64,000 nucleotides of DNA from Flavobacterium sp. 140616W15 (GTDB lineage: Bacteria; Bacteroidota; Bacteroidia; Flavobacteriales; Flavobacteriaceae): contig NZ_CP033068.1 in the NCBI RefSeq assembly GCF_003668995.1, forward strand, positions 3,658,001-3,722,000, written 5' to 3'. The stretch's first letter is position 1, and every line of letters starts with the position of its first letter. Below, one piece after another: positions 9,126 to 17,742 of the stretch. Position numbers and translations under genes: made by a program. Below the pieces are notes generated by a model. That model did no database searches. It worked only from the letters and a program-made list of their open reading frames with translations, and was not told where the DNA came from.

Positions 9126-10421
9126 CTAATTCTGTCTAAAAAGACTTTTAAATTGATATAGTATTCTTTCTAGCAATCGAAGATCTTCAGTTACAATTTC
9201 AGCATTTCCTTTCATTTCCTGCTGGAAAGGAATCTTCTTATTATATGATGTTTCTAATCCCTTAGTGAGTGAGATATCCAACAATAGATCTCCATCTTTA
9301 TCTGGAATAAGTGAAATATTTTTAACCTTACCTCTGATGACACCAAATTCCCTATCTGGAAAATTAAATAATCGAATATTAACTTGTTGTCCTAATTTAA
9401 TTTTCCCTGAATTCTGAGCCTTCGCTTTGGCTTTGCCAATATATCCTTTTTCGGTATCTGGAATAATCGAAAAAACATTCTCCCCCGAAGTAATTGTTTG
9501 ATTCTCTGTCCATACTTGTAAAAAAGTAACAACACCTGGAATTGATGATCTTAATGTATAAGCCAACTCCCAATCTTTGATTCCTTTTTTTAACTGATAA
9601 TAAGATTGCATTAAGCTACGCTCTAAATTCACTTCTTCTTTGGTTCCGCTTATTCTCGTACCCTGACTTGATCTAGAGTTTTCTATAAGTGCCGATTTCA
9701 ACTGCGATATCGATGAAAGCAGCCCTTTATAATTCTTATCTGCCTGAAGATAACTTATCTTTTTATTTTCCAGATCCTGTGTCGAAATAACTCCTTTTGA
9801 ATATAAAGCTTCGAAACGGCTTACATCATTCTTTTGGAGTTGCAATTCGCTTTCATTAATGCTTTTTTGTTGTTGCAAAATAGCTAATCGCTCTTTAATT
9901 TGAGTATGCTCAGACTTTTGAGCATTATTTTCTACTTGAAAAGGCTGTAAGTTTTCATTAAGCTTCCAGGCTGCATAATCTTTTTGAAATACTCCATAAG
10001 CACTTTCTAACTCACCAAACTGCATATTATTTAACAGAGCAAAAGGAAACTCTTTATTTCTGTCATTTATATTAAAATTATCTACTGTGTTCTTTAAAAT
10101 AAAGACGTCTTTATAATTTGCTGCATTTTCAATAATTGCAAGTGGTGTATTTTTTGCCACTTTTTCTTTATCTTTTACTAAAATCGCTTCGATTCTACCT
10201 GTAGTTTTTCCCACTAATTTCTCAGGTGGTATAGATGTAGTTATACTTATCTCTGTGCTTACTACATCTGGATATTTAAGAAACCAGGAAACAAAAAATA
10301 ACATACATATTATAGCAAAGATTAAAACCGTTCCCCATCGTATCATCCAATGTGGCACTCGAGTAAGAATATCTTGCACTTCTTCGCTTCTTAATTCAAA
10401 TTTTGTGTTGTCTTCTGCCAT
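9126..10421 (-). CDS. HlyD-family membrane fusion protein
   Basis: 431 aa. A cytoplasmic N-terminus and one membrane segment (about 27-46) precede a biotinyl-lipoyl half near residue 75 (GRIEAILVKDKEKV). A long coiled coil follows (about 150-260), then the second lipoyl half and a beta-barrel (GQQVNIRLFNFPD). It is the periplasmic adaptor that links the ABC exporter to an outer-membrane channel. The gene starts 3 bases after the exporter stop, so the two are surely co-transcribed. No TolC-type channel gene is in the window. Role: secretion of the GG peptides. Confidence 0.92.
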   Translation of the reverse strand: MAEDNTKFELRSEEVQDILTRVPHWMIRWGTVLIFAIICMLFFVSWFLKYPDVVSTEISITTSIPPEKLVGKTTGRIEAILVKDKEKVAKNTPLAIIENAANYKDVFILKNTVDNFNINDRNKEFPFALLNNMQFGELESAYGVFQKDYAAWKLNENLQPFQVENNAQKSEHTQIKERLAILQQQKSINESELQLQKNDVSRFEALYSKGVISTQDLENKKISYLQADKNYKGLLSSISQLKSALIENSRSSQGTRISGTKEEVNLERSLMQSYYQLKKGIKDWELAYTLRSSIPGVVTFLQVWTENQTITSGENVFSIIPDTEKGYIGKAKAKAQNSGKIKLGQQVNIRLFNFPDREFGVIRGKVKNISLIPDKDGDLLLDISLTKGLETSYNKKIPFQQEMKGNAEIVTEDLRLLERILYQFKSLFRQN

Positions 10422-10424
10422 GTT

Positions 10425-12616
10425 TTAATTTCCTAATTGCAATTGATTACGAACCAATTCAAAATAATTCCCTTTTTGTTCTACTAATGCTGAATGACTT
10501 CCAATTTCGATAATCTTTCCTTTGTCTAGAACAACAATCTGATCAGCATTCATTACTGTACTTAATCTGTGTGCAATTACCACAACCGTTTTGTCTTTGA
10601 AAAAAATATCTAATTTTCCCATTATAGCTTTTTCATTATTGGCATCTAATGCTGAAGTTGCCTCATCAAAAAATAACATTTCTGGATTTTTATAAACCGC
10701 CCTTGCAATTAATAATCGTTGTTTTTGCCCTGTACTCATACCAACACCTTCTGACCCTATCTTGGTATTATAACCAAGTGGCAAACTAGAGATATATTCT
10801 TTTATGTTGGCCACATCTGCAGCATACATCAATCGTTCTTTATCTATTTTATCAACTCCAATTGCTATATTATTAGCAATTGTATCACTAAAAATAAACC
10901 CTTCTTGCATAACTGCTCCGATGTTATTACGCCATGCTTTTTGCGAAATATTTTTAAGTTGGGTATTCCCTAAATTAATTTCGCCATTATTAGGCTCATA
11001 GAATTTTAGCAATAACTTCATTAAAGTAGTTTTTCCGCTTCCACTGACACCTACAATAGCAGTTACTTTGTGCGCAGGAATAATTAGGTTTAGACTATCT
11101 AAAACTGGAATATCTGAACCTAAATATCGATACGACAACTCTTTGATGATTATATCACTATCTTGTGGAACATCTTGTGTCTGATGCTCTTCTTGTTGCA
11201 CCTCATCTTCTTTATCATGGATTTCGGATAAACGAGCTAATGATATTTTTGCATCTTGTACTTCTCGTACAAACTCAATAAGTTGGGTAATGGGTCCATT
11301 TAAACTTCCTACAATAGAACTTATAGCCAACATCATCCCAAGTGTAATCTGACCATCGATTACCAATTTTGCCGAAAGGAAAATTATAAAAATATTCTTT
11401 AATTCATTAATAACTGATGACCCTATTGTTTGTGTTTGCTCTAAAACCAATCCTTTTATAGAAACACGAAACAGCCTTGCCTGTACATATTCCCACCCCA
11501 TCTTTTTTGCTTTTCGGCATTATGCAGTTTTATTTCCTGCATTCCGTTTATAAGTTCCATAACTTTACTTTGCTCCTGACTAACCTCAGAAAATCGCTTA
11601 TAATCAAGTTCTTCTCTTCGTTTTAAGAATAAGGTTATCCATCCGAAATACAATATACTTCCCGCAAAAAACACTAAGAATATCTGAAGATTATAATAAG
11701 CCAAAACGCCACCCATTATAATCATATTGATTACTGAGAACAATACATTTAACGATGAAGTGGTAAGAATTCTTTCTATACGACGATGGTCGTTTATTCG
11801 TTGCATGATATCTCCTGTCATCCTCACATCAAAAAATGAGATTGGCAAATTCATTAACTTAATGAAGAAATCCGAAATTAAAGAGATATTTATTCGTGTG
11901 GATAAATGCAATAATATCCAACTCCTTATAAGTTCCAATCCTGTCCTTCCTGCAAAAAGAAAGAGTTGCGCAAACAGAATTAAATAAATAAAATGTATGT
12001 TTTGATTTTGTATTCCAACATCGACAATACTCTGGGTAAGAAAAGGAAAAATAAGCTGCAACAAACTACTCGCTAGCAAACTTATACTCAACTGAATTAA
12101 AAACGATTTATATCGTAAAACATATTGCGATAACAATCCAAATCCTAAGCCTTTTTTATCTTCTTTATCAAAGTCTGATTGAAAAAAGCGCGGAGTAGCC
12201 TCTAACAATAAAGCGATTCCTTCTTGTGTAGAATTATCTGCATTATTTCCTATCCAAAATTTAATAAAGTCTTTCTGATTATATTCTATCAATCCAAAGG
12301 CTGGATCTGAAATATAATAAACCCCTTTTTTTATTTTATAAAGGACAACATAATGTTCTTTGTTCCAATGCAAGACACAAGGCAACGGAGCTTCTTCTAA
12401 ACTTTGCACATTCAGCTTTACCCCTAAAGTTCTAAAGCCAATTTTCTCAGCTGCATCGCTTAAAAATAACAAATTACTCCCTTCTCGTGTGGTCTCACTA
12501 TAATCACGTAGCTCTTGGATATTTATGGACTTTCCATAATACTTGGCTATAATTTTCAAACAGGTAGGTCCGCAGTCCTTAAAATCTGCTTGTATATAAT
12601 TTGGGAATTTTTTCAA
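10425..12616 (-). pseudogene. C39-peptidase ABC exporter (PCAT), split by a one-base frameshift
   Basis: The upstream part (11456-12616) has an N-terminal C39 peptidase with Cys15 in DFKDCGPTC, His88 in NKEHYVVL and Asp104 in YISDPAFG, then several membrane segments. The downstream part (10425-11501) carries the last membrane region and the ATPase: Walker A GVSGSGKTT, signature GMSTGQKQR (in place of LSGGQ) and Walker B MLFFDEATSALD. The frame breaks at about 11495-11500 in KRWG|WEYVQ, where one base is missing beside GGGGTGGG; one added base restores a continuous ~730-aa exporter. It should cleave the leaders after Gly-Gly and export the cores. Sequence error, recent mutation or two-chain expression cannot be separated here. 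Confidence 0.85.
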
Positions 12617-12832
12617 TTTTAAATCTTGTTTTACAAGGACAATATAGCATTTTTTTTCACAACCTAATATAAAATAATAAAGAGGAAATTACATCCTCTT
12701 TATCATCTTTTCCAATAAGAATAAACTAACTCTTAACAAATTATAATTTTATTTTAGAAATATATTTAACAACAAACTCCTAAAACATTTATGACTCGTC
12801 GTTTAAATTAAAACCTTGATCAAGTCCTTTAC

Positions 12833-13012
12833 TTAAGGCTCAATCGGTGGATCTATAAGCTCTATACGACAAGGAGGCGCACAAGATCTATGATATCTTT
12901 TACATGTATTTGTAGAAGGATCAATACAATCCATCAAACCTCCTTGAATACTTTTTTGCTCATTTTTAGTTAATTTCTGAGCTCCTTCTAAATTTAAAAT
13001 AGCTTTTAACAT
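12833..13012 (-). CDS. Double-glycine-leader Cys-rich peptide (no. 2)
   Basis: 59 aa counted from the ATG at 13010-13012; an earlier in-frame ATG would add 13 hydrophobic residues not found on the sister peptides. Leader MLKAILNLEG...EQKSIQGG; core with four Cys (C-x7-C-x6-C-x3-C) and a proline-rich acidic tail. It is the peptide nearest the exporter in the minus-strand array. Confidence 0.83.
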   Translation of the reverse strand: MLKAILNLEGAQKLTKNEQKSIQGGLMDCIDPSTNTCKRYHRSCAPPCRIELIDPPIEP

Positions 13013-13216
13013 AATAAAATAACTTTTAGAATTAATTAATAAAAACATCAATATTTCCTACAACGAGCATAATTTTCAAAAAACAATCTTGCTAAAATAA
13101 ACAGTACATCCTTTGATTTTTTTGCTCATTACTATATTAGTTTTCTCTAAACCCGTTTGAATATCCTAACAGGAATTAACTTAAGCGTTCAACGCTTTAA
13201 CACAATGTAGTGAAAA

Positions 13217-13369
13217 CTAAACTTGGCATTCAATATACCTACAATCAGGATATGCAATACCATCTTCAGGACAACAAACCTCCCAGTTTGTTTGCCCTCC
13301 TTGAATACTTTTTTGCTCATTTTCGGTTAATTCTTGAGCACCTTTTATTTTTGAAATATTCTTTAACAT
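13217..13369 (-). CDS. Double-glycine-leader Cys-rich peptide (no. 3)
   Basis: 50 aa. Leader MLKNISKIKG...EQKSIQGG; 25-residue core with CC-x9-C-x4-C, acidic overall. The leader is 60-80 % like its neighbours, but the core is unrelated apart from Cys number. Confidence 0.82.
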   Translation of the reverse strand: MLKNISKIKGAQELTENEQKSIQGGQTNWEVCCPEDGIAYPDCRYIECQV

Positions 13370-13399
13370 GATATATCTATTAGAATTGAACAAATTGAA

Positions 13400-13558
13400 T
13401 TAACAAGGCACACAACGCCATTCTAATTCACCCTCTACTAATACTTTACGTGCGCAAAATCCAGTTTCGCAAATAGGAGCGCCACCTGCACTAATCATTT
13501 TTTGTTCATTTTTGGTTAGCTTATGAGCTCCTTCTAAGTTTAAAATTGTTTTTAACAT
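13400..13558 (-). CDS. Double-glycine-leader Cys-rich peptide (no. 4)
   Basis: 52 aa. Leader MLKTILNLEG...EQKMISAGG, one residue longer than the others before the Gly-Gly. Core of 26 residues with C-x4-C-x13-C-x2-C, ending RCVPC like peptide 6. It starts 31 bases upstream of peptide 3's start of coding on the same strand. Confidence 0.82.
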   Translation of the reverse strand: MLKTILNLEGAHKLTKNEQKMISAGGAPICETGFCARKVLVEGELEWRCVPC

Positions 13559-13623
13559 GATATATAATTTTAGGTTAATACTACACTATAGTGACTAGAA
13601 CTAGACACTTATATTCTTATTTA

Positions 13624-13770
13624 TTACAACATACATGCAGTTCCTCTTGGTACGCACACACATTCTACATCTGGACAACAAAGAATAACACATGCACCTC
13701 CATTAACAACTTTTTGCTCATTTTTAGTTAACTCTTGAGCGCCTTTTAGATTTAAAATACTTTTCAACAT
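13624..13770 (-). CDS. Double-glycine-leader Cys-rich peptide (no. 5)
   Basis: 48 aa, the shortest of the set. Leader MLKSILNLKG...EQKVVNGG; 23-residue core with six Cys (C-x3-CC-x4-C-x-C-x6-C). The CCP...CVC.P pattern matches peptide 9, so these two look like a recent pair. Confidence 0.83.
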   Translation of the reverse strand: MLKSILNLKGAQELTKNEQKVVNGGACVILCCPDVECVCVPRGTACML

Positions 13771-13831
13771 AATTGATTTTTTTTTAAAATATGATTATTT
13801 AAAACTTACTTTTATTTTGTTTTCAACTACT

Positions 13832-14005
13832 TTATTGTCCATTACAAGGAACACATCTCCCCATAGCGTTATCCGCCCAACAATATTCTACACCACCAAC
13901 TGGCGCACAAGTATCCTTAGGTTTTTCAGTACCTCCTTTAATTGCCTTTTGTTCAATCTTCGTTACTTTTTGAACTCCTTTTAGATTTAAAATATCTTTT
14001 AGCAT
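13832..14005 (-). CDS. Double-glycine-leader Cys-rich peptide (no. 6)
   Basis: 57 aa. Leader MLKDILNLKG...EQKAIKGG; 32-residue core with four Cys (C-x8-C-x8-C-x2-C). Its RCVPC ending is shared with peptide 4. Confidence 0.82.
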   Translation of the reverse strand: MLKDILNLKGVQKVTKIEQKAIKGGTEKPKDTCAPVGGVEYCWADNAMGRCVPCNGQ

Positions 14006-14083
14006 AATTTATTATTTTGGGATTAGTTACTGCTCCATTCTCTTTTAACTGAATCGAAGCTATTTAACGACTATTTAAAAAAA

Positions 14084-14251
14084 TTAAATACAAAGATCAG
14101 ATGGTCTTCTGCATGGCCCTCCTTCAAAATATTGACATGTACCACTTGGACAAAATTTACCTGGTTCAGGAACCCATCCGCCGTTAATATCCTTTTGCTC
14201 ATTTTTAGTTAATTCCTGAGCACCTTTTAATTTTAAAATTGATTTTAACAT
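14084..14251 (-). CDS. Double-glycine-leader Cys-rich peptide (no. 7)
   Basis: 55 aa. Leader MLKSILKLKG...EQKDINGG; 30-residue core with four Cys (C-x4-C-x7-C-x6-C), several prolines and glycines. Same strand and spacing as its neighbours. Confidence 0.82.
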   Translation of the reverse strand: MLKSILKLKGAQELTKNEQKDINGGWVPEPGKFCPSGTCQYFEGGPCRRPSDLCI

Positions 14252-14358
14252 AACTGATATTTTTAAAATTTGATTAATATTTTACTATTTTTAAGGATAT
14301 TTTAATTAAATAATAAGAGATTATGATTAATTAAAACTATCATTTAAATTATAATTTC

Positions 14359-14571
14359 CTAACAAGGAGCCATCATAATTGAACATTGATTATCTCCAAT
14401 ATACATCGGTCTATAATTACGATTATATCTCATGCAAGATTCTTCATCTAGATTTAGGATAACATAAGAATTACATTCTCCGTCTGGCGGAATTTGCCCA
14501 CCATTAATCTCTTTTTGCGCATTTTTAGCTATTCTTTGAACTCCTTCTAAATTTAAAATATTCTTTAACAT
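14359..14571 (-). CDS. Double-glycine-leader Cys-rich peptide (no. 8)
   Basis: 70 aa. Leader MLKNILNLEG...AQKEINGG, with Ala where the others have Glu in EQK. The 45-residue core is the longest in the array: C-x12-C-x16-C-x6-C with many Tyr, Arg and Asn. Its upstream AT-rich stretch (ATTAACAAAATC) is shared with peptides 9 and 10, which points to tandem gene duplication. Confidence 0.84.
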   Translation of the reverse strand: MLKNILNLEGVQRIAKNAQKEINGGQIPPDGECNSYVILNLDEESCMRYNRNYRPMYIGDNQCSIMMAPC

Positions 14572-14652
14572 AATTTGGTTTTTGATTTTGTTAATACTTT
14601 GACTTATTTGAAAACATTTGAAATTTAAGATTCTATTTAATTACATAAATTC

Positions 14653-14823
14653 CTAAATTTCCATGCAAACAGTATTTGGTGGAGCACATACACATATATT
14701 CTGATTTGGACAGCATACGATACTTTCTCCAGCTTGACATGTTTTAGCACCTCCATTAATAGATTTTTGCTCATTTGCAGTCAATACTTGAGCTCCTTTT
14801 AATTTTAAAATTGATTTTAACAT
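14653..14823 (-). CDS. Double-glycine-leader Cys-rich peptide (no. 9)
   Basis: 56 aa from the ATG at 14821-14823; an earlier in-frame start would add 12 residues absent from the sister peptides. Leader MLKSILKLKG...EQKSINGG; core of 31 residues with six Cys (C-x7-CC-x5-C-x-C-x6-C), patterned like peptide 5. The 6-9-6 palindrome is 41 bases upstream. Confidence 0.84.
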   Translation of the reverse strand: MLKSILKLKGAQVLTANEQKSINGGAKTCQAGESIVCCPNQNICVCAPPNTVCMEI

Positions 14824-14863
14824 GATTTGGTTTTTTGATTTTGTTATTACTTCAATCATTTTA

Positions 14864-14884
14864 AGACACTTGAAGCTTGTGTCT
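14864..14884 (-). promoter_or_regulatory. Palindrome 41 bases upstream of peptide 9
   Basis: AGACAC (14864-14869) and GTGTCT (14879-14884) are perfect arms around the 9-base spacer TTGAAGCTT. A second, wider palindrome of the same type (AGACAT/ATGTCT, within 14899-14923) lies just beyond it. Same geometry as at peptide 1. Confidence 0.5.
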
Positions 14885-14935
14885 ATATTTAAAAACTAAG
14901 ACATAAAAAGTAAACCTATGTCTAGTCTGAGATGA

Positions 14936-15112
14936 TTAACACTCGGCATAACTATTTGGCCTACAAATCTCATTAAACTTACAATCAGATACACATTTAC
15001 TTCCTGTTGGACATGAACCATCAAGGTTACAAGCTCTACCTCCATGAAAAGTTTTTTGCTCACTTCTTGTTAATTCTTGTACTCCTGCTAAATTTAAAAT
15101 GGTTTTTAACAT
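14936..15112 (-). CDS. Double-glycine-leader Cys-rich peptide (no. 10)
   Basis: 58 aa from the ATG at 15110-15112, chosen by alignment to the other leaders (a start 36 bases earlier is possible). Leader MLKTILNLAG...EQKTFHGG; core with six Cys (C-x5-C-x5-C-x3-C-x5-C-x7-C), knottin-like in density. It is the first peptide after the VKOR gene. Confidence 0.84.
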   Translation of the reverse strand: MLKTILNLAGVQELTRSEQKTFHGGRACNLDGSCPTGSKCVSDCKFNEICRPNSYAEC

Positions 15113-15152
15113 AATGTTTTTTTTGAATTTGTTAATATTTCTAATCATTTTA

Positions 15153-15172
15153 AGACAAATAAAGCTATGTCA
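15153..15172 (-). promoter_or_regulatory. Weaker palindrome 41 bases upstream of peptide 10
   Basis: AGACA (15153-15157) opposite TGTCA (15168-15172) gives 4-bp arms at the same 41-base distance from the ATG as the perfect copies at peptides 1 and 9. Flanking sequence (TGTCTTAAAATGATT on the minus strand) is shared with peptide 9. Confidence 0.4.
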
Positions 15173-15199
15173 TTACTTGTAAGAATTCCATAAGCATTT

Positions 15200-16765
15200 T
15201 TACATATACACTAAAGAATCCCTCTCTATTGTTTCGTTGTTTTCTAAAATATCATTAATAAAATATTTCAGTTCACTTAATTCATATTCACTTGGATATA
15301 GCCTTGTGTTTAAAATTTTTACTGGTGTATAATTAAATTCATTTTGTGAACACCAATCATATTGCTCTTGAATTTGCTGATTAACTTTCATAGAAATGGA
15401 ATCGACAGTCCATTTTTTTAGCCATAGCTCCAATCCCATTTTTTTTATGTGCCAATCAGATATTGCCTCTACAATATTTTCCTGATTAACATTATTAATC
15501 ATTAACAACCTCTCTACAACAACTTTATAAGGGTTTTGATTATTATCAGGGTTAATATTAAAAAGCACATTTAAAGATATTTTCTCTGGAAATTTCCAAA
15601 TTAATTCAAATGCTTCTTGAAAGGCCTTATGGCAATGTCCACAACTCGGACTTATTATTATAGAAATTTTCGCTGTAGCATTACTATTACCAAAATGTAT
15701 TCCTTCTAATTTATCGAACCCTTCTAGCGTAGTAATCTCTTTAGATAAGAATTCAAAGAGAGTAAAGTTCCTTCTAAACTTAGTTAAGTTCTTTACCGAT
15801 TCCTCTGCTTTTAATCTAGCTTCAATAACGGGTTTTACCACAGACCATAATGACGAAACAACGATTAGAGAAAATAAATATTGAAAAAGATTAGTCAATG
15901 TGAAATTCAGTCTAAAGCCAGATTCAAAAGCCCATACTATTCCTTGAATTATCATTAAAGCAGAAATAGACAAACACAATACACACCATTTTTTTACTTG
16001 AAATTTCTGAACCCAAATAGAATATACAATCACTGGCAAAGCCATTAAACTAAGAAAACCAACAAGAAAAGAATTTGTTGATCCTATTAATATTGCTAGT
16101 ACTGAAGTCATAAAAAAGAGTAACGGTAAATCAGAAAAGCCAAACCATTTATTAGCCCCTTCATTGTCTGATTTAATAACCGATTCACAAGAAGTACTTG
16201 GATTAATATTACACAACTTAGAAACAATCTGATTATCGATACCAAATTTTTCTTGAACAATAAAAACACTAATTAACAATCCTAACAAGGATGTAATTAA
16301 AAGACCATAGTCATATATTTTATAATCATTATAGAAACTAGACAACACAATTAATGCTAAAAACAAAATACCGTATTTTAACCACTTAGGGTTTTCACTT
16401 ACGATTTTTTCTTCTTGAGCTTCATTTGCCTCTATTGCCAATACCACACCATTCCAACCCTCTGAAAAATCATCAATCGCTAATGTAACTCTCTTTCCTT
16501 TTTCTGTTTCAATCACAACAGAAGATTCTGTTTTATCAACCAGAACTAGATCATTATTAAAAATTGCTAGAAAAGAATTAGGTAATTCATTCAATTGTTC
16601 TTTTGGAACTTTTATAACAATATTATCTATTGATAATGTATTTAATGAATCTGTAATAGCAAAAAGACTTGGATAGTTGGGATGCGAAAGGAACAGATCC
16701 TCGAACTCCTTTTTAGCGTTTAAAAAATTATTCAATTCAAGGTACTTGTCAACTAATTTAATCAT
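15200..16765 (-). CDS. C39-like / VKOR / thioredoxin fusion (disulfide-forming protein)
   Basis: 521 aa from the ATG at 16763-16765; an earlier in-frame ATG would add 12 residues before the natural MIKLVDKYLELN start. Residues 1-130 resemble a C39-peptidase-like domain (HPNYPSLFAI) without a catalytic Cys, as known in Bacteroidota VKOR fusions. A multi-helix vitamin K epoxide reductase domain follows, with a loop Cys pair (CNINPSTSC) and the CVLC redox site near residue 261. The C-terminal thioredoxin-like domain has CGHC at 375-378. It would oxidise thiols outside the membrane. It heads the peptide array and fits a role in making disulfides in the Cys-rich cores. Confidence 0.88.
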   Translation of the reverse strand: MIKLVDKYLELNNFLNAKKEFEDLFLSHPNYPSLFAITDSLNTLSIDNIVIKVPKEQLNELPNSFLAIFNNDLVLVDKTESSVVIETEKGKRVTLAIDDFSEGWNGVVLAIEANEAQEEKIVSENPKWLKYGILFLALIVLSSFYNDYKIYDYGLLITSLLGLLISVFIVQEKFGIDNQIVSKLCNINPSTSCESVIKSDNEGANKWFGFSDLPLLFFMTSVLAILIGSTNSFLVGFLSLMALPVIVYSIWVQKFQVKKWCVLCLSISALMIIQGIVWAFESGFRLNFTLTNLFQYLFSLIVVSSLWSVVKPVIEARLKAEESVKNLTKFRRNFTLFEFLSKEITTLEGFDKLEGIHFGNSNATAKISIIISPSCGHCHKAFQEAFELIWKFPEKISLNVLFNINPDNNQNPYKVVVERLLMINNVNQENIVEAISDWHIKKMGLELWLKKWTVDSISMKVNQQIQEQYDWCSQNEFNYTPVKILNTRLYPSEYELSELKYFINDILENNETIERDSLVYM

Positions 16766-17016
16766 GGTGATAATCTTAATTATTACGAAAAGGAACATCA
16801 CAAATATTACTAATCTTTCAGATAAAAAAAGTTAAATTTTCAATTTTATAAAAAAAATGAATACATAATTTATAAATAGTTAAGCATTTTAAACACGCTT
16901 AATTAAATATAAATCAGATATTTACAGAAATCAAAAACGAGAAAACATTACCAAAACTACAATCCAAATTATCACAATAGCTTTTACCTAATTTTGATAT
17001 TCTAACAAATAAACAT

Positions 17017-17187
17017 ATGAAAAAGTCTGCCTTAACATTGAACGATTTTAAAAAAAATGAACTTCCGAAAAAACATTACAAAATGGTTATTGGAGGTGAA
17101 GAACCAATAACAGATCCTACTACAGATCCTAAAATGATAGCAAGTATTATCCCGCCAGGAACAGTGAGACCTCCTGGTCAAACTTAG
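17017..17187 (+). CDS. GG-type natural-product precursor (GG-Bacteroidales-like leader)
   Basis: 56 aa. The leader MKKSALTLNDFKKNEL...MVIGG fits the Bacteroidota natural-product precursor pattern K-x-L-x-LN-x-F...L...M-x-x-I-x-GG, which differs from the ten MLK-type leaders nearby. The 29-residue core is rich in Pro, Thr and Asp with a repeated TDP, and has no Cys, so it cannot form lanthionine rings. No intact modifying enzyme lies next to it, only a LanB fragment 34 bases beyond on the other strand. It may be an orphan left by rearrangement. Confidence 0.65.
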   Translation: MKKSALTLNDFKKNELPKKHYKMVIGGEEPITDPTTDPKMIASIIPPGTVRPPGQT

Positions 17188-17220
17188 TAGAGGAATAAAT
17201 TAGAAACTACAGTTTTACCC

Positions 17221-17727
17221 TCAGAATTCTGTAGTTTCTAGTTTTTTAGTAAACTGAGTTGGTGTTACTCCAGTTCTTTTACTAAAGGATTTTGTAAAAG
17301 AAACAGCATTTTTAAAACCTACACTCTCGGCAAGCGCCTGAGTTGAATATTTTCTATATTTTGGATTCGCTATTAATTCGTTGATAACATAATTAATCTT
17401 TAATTCATTTGAATATTCACTAAAAGTTTTACCAAATCTCCAATTGAACATCGAACATCCACTAAATAATCCGAATGGAGTACATCTAGCTCCCATTCTA
17501 ATCACATATTTTGCCAAAGAAAGAATTAGACTCTTTGAAACTTCTAAAGAATCATTATTAATAATTTTTAACATTTCTTGGTGTAATTCAGGAGATGCTA
17601 TACAAATAGCCTCAGAAACATCTTCATTGTTAAGCAAATACTTTTGTAAGATTTTCGATTTCTGACAGTGATAGATATGACGTTCTAAGTATAAAATGAT
17701 TAAACGCCTTGTAATATATTGTATCCT
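17221..17727 (-). pseudogene. Chimera: LanB dehydratase fragment fused to an AraC-domain fragment
   Basis: The open frame runs from about 17727 with no ATG; TTG at 17637 is the first plausible start. The N-terminal part (LLNNEDVSEAICIASPELHQ ... RMGARCTPFGLFSGCS) matches the opening of class I lantibiotic dehydratases, lacking their very first residues. At FNW|RFGKTFSEYSNEL it switches to the last ~70 residues of an AraC-type helix-turn-helix, nearly the same as the end of the TPR-AraC protein at 19569-21329. It reads as two gene remnants joined by recombination. It is unlikely to act as a dehydratase; whether the HTH half is expressed is unknown. Confidence 0.75.
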
Positions 17728-17742
17728 TCAAAATGCAATCAA

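Noticed and set aside
12833..15112. Lanthipeptide cluster reading of the ten peptides
   Set aside because: No intact LanB/LanC or LanM is present; the only enzyme is a thiol oxidant, and even Cys counts fit disulfides better.
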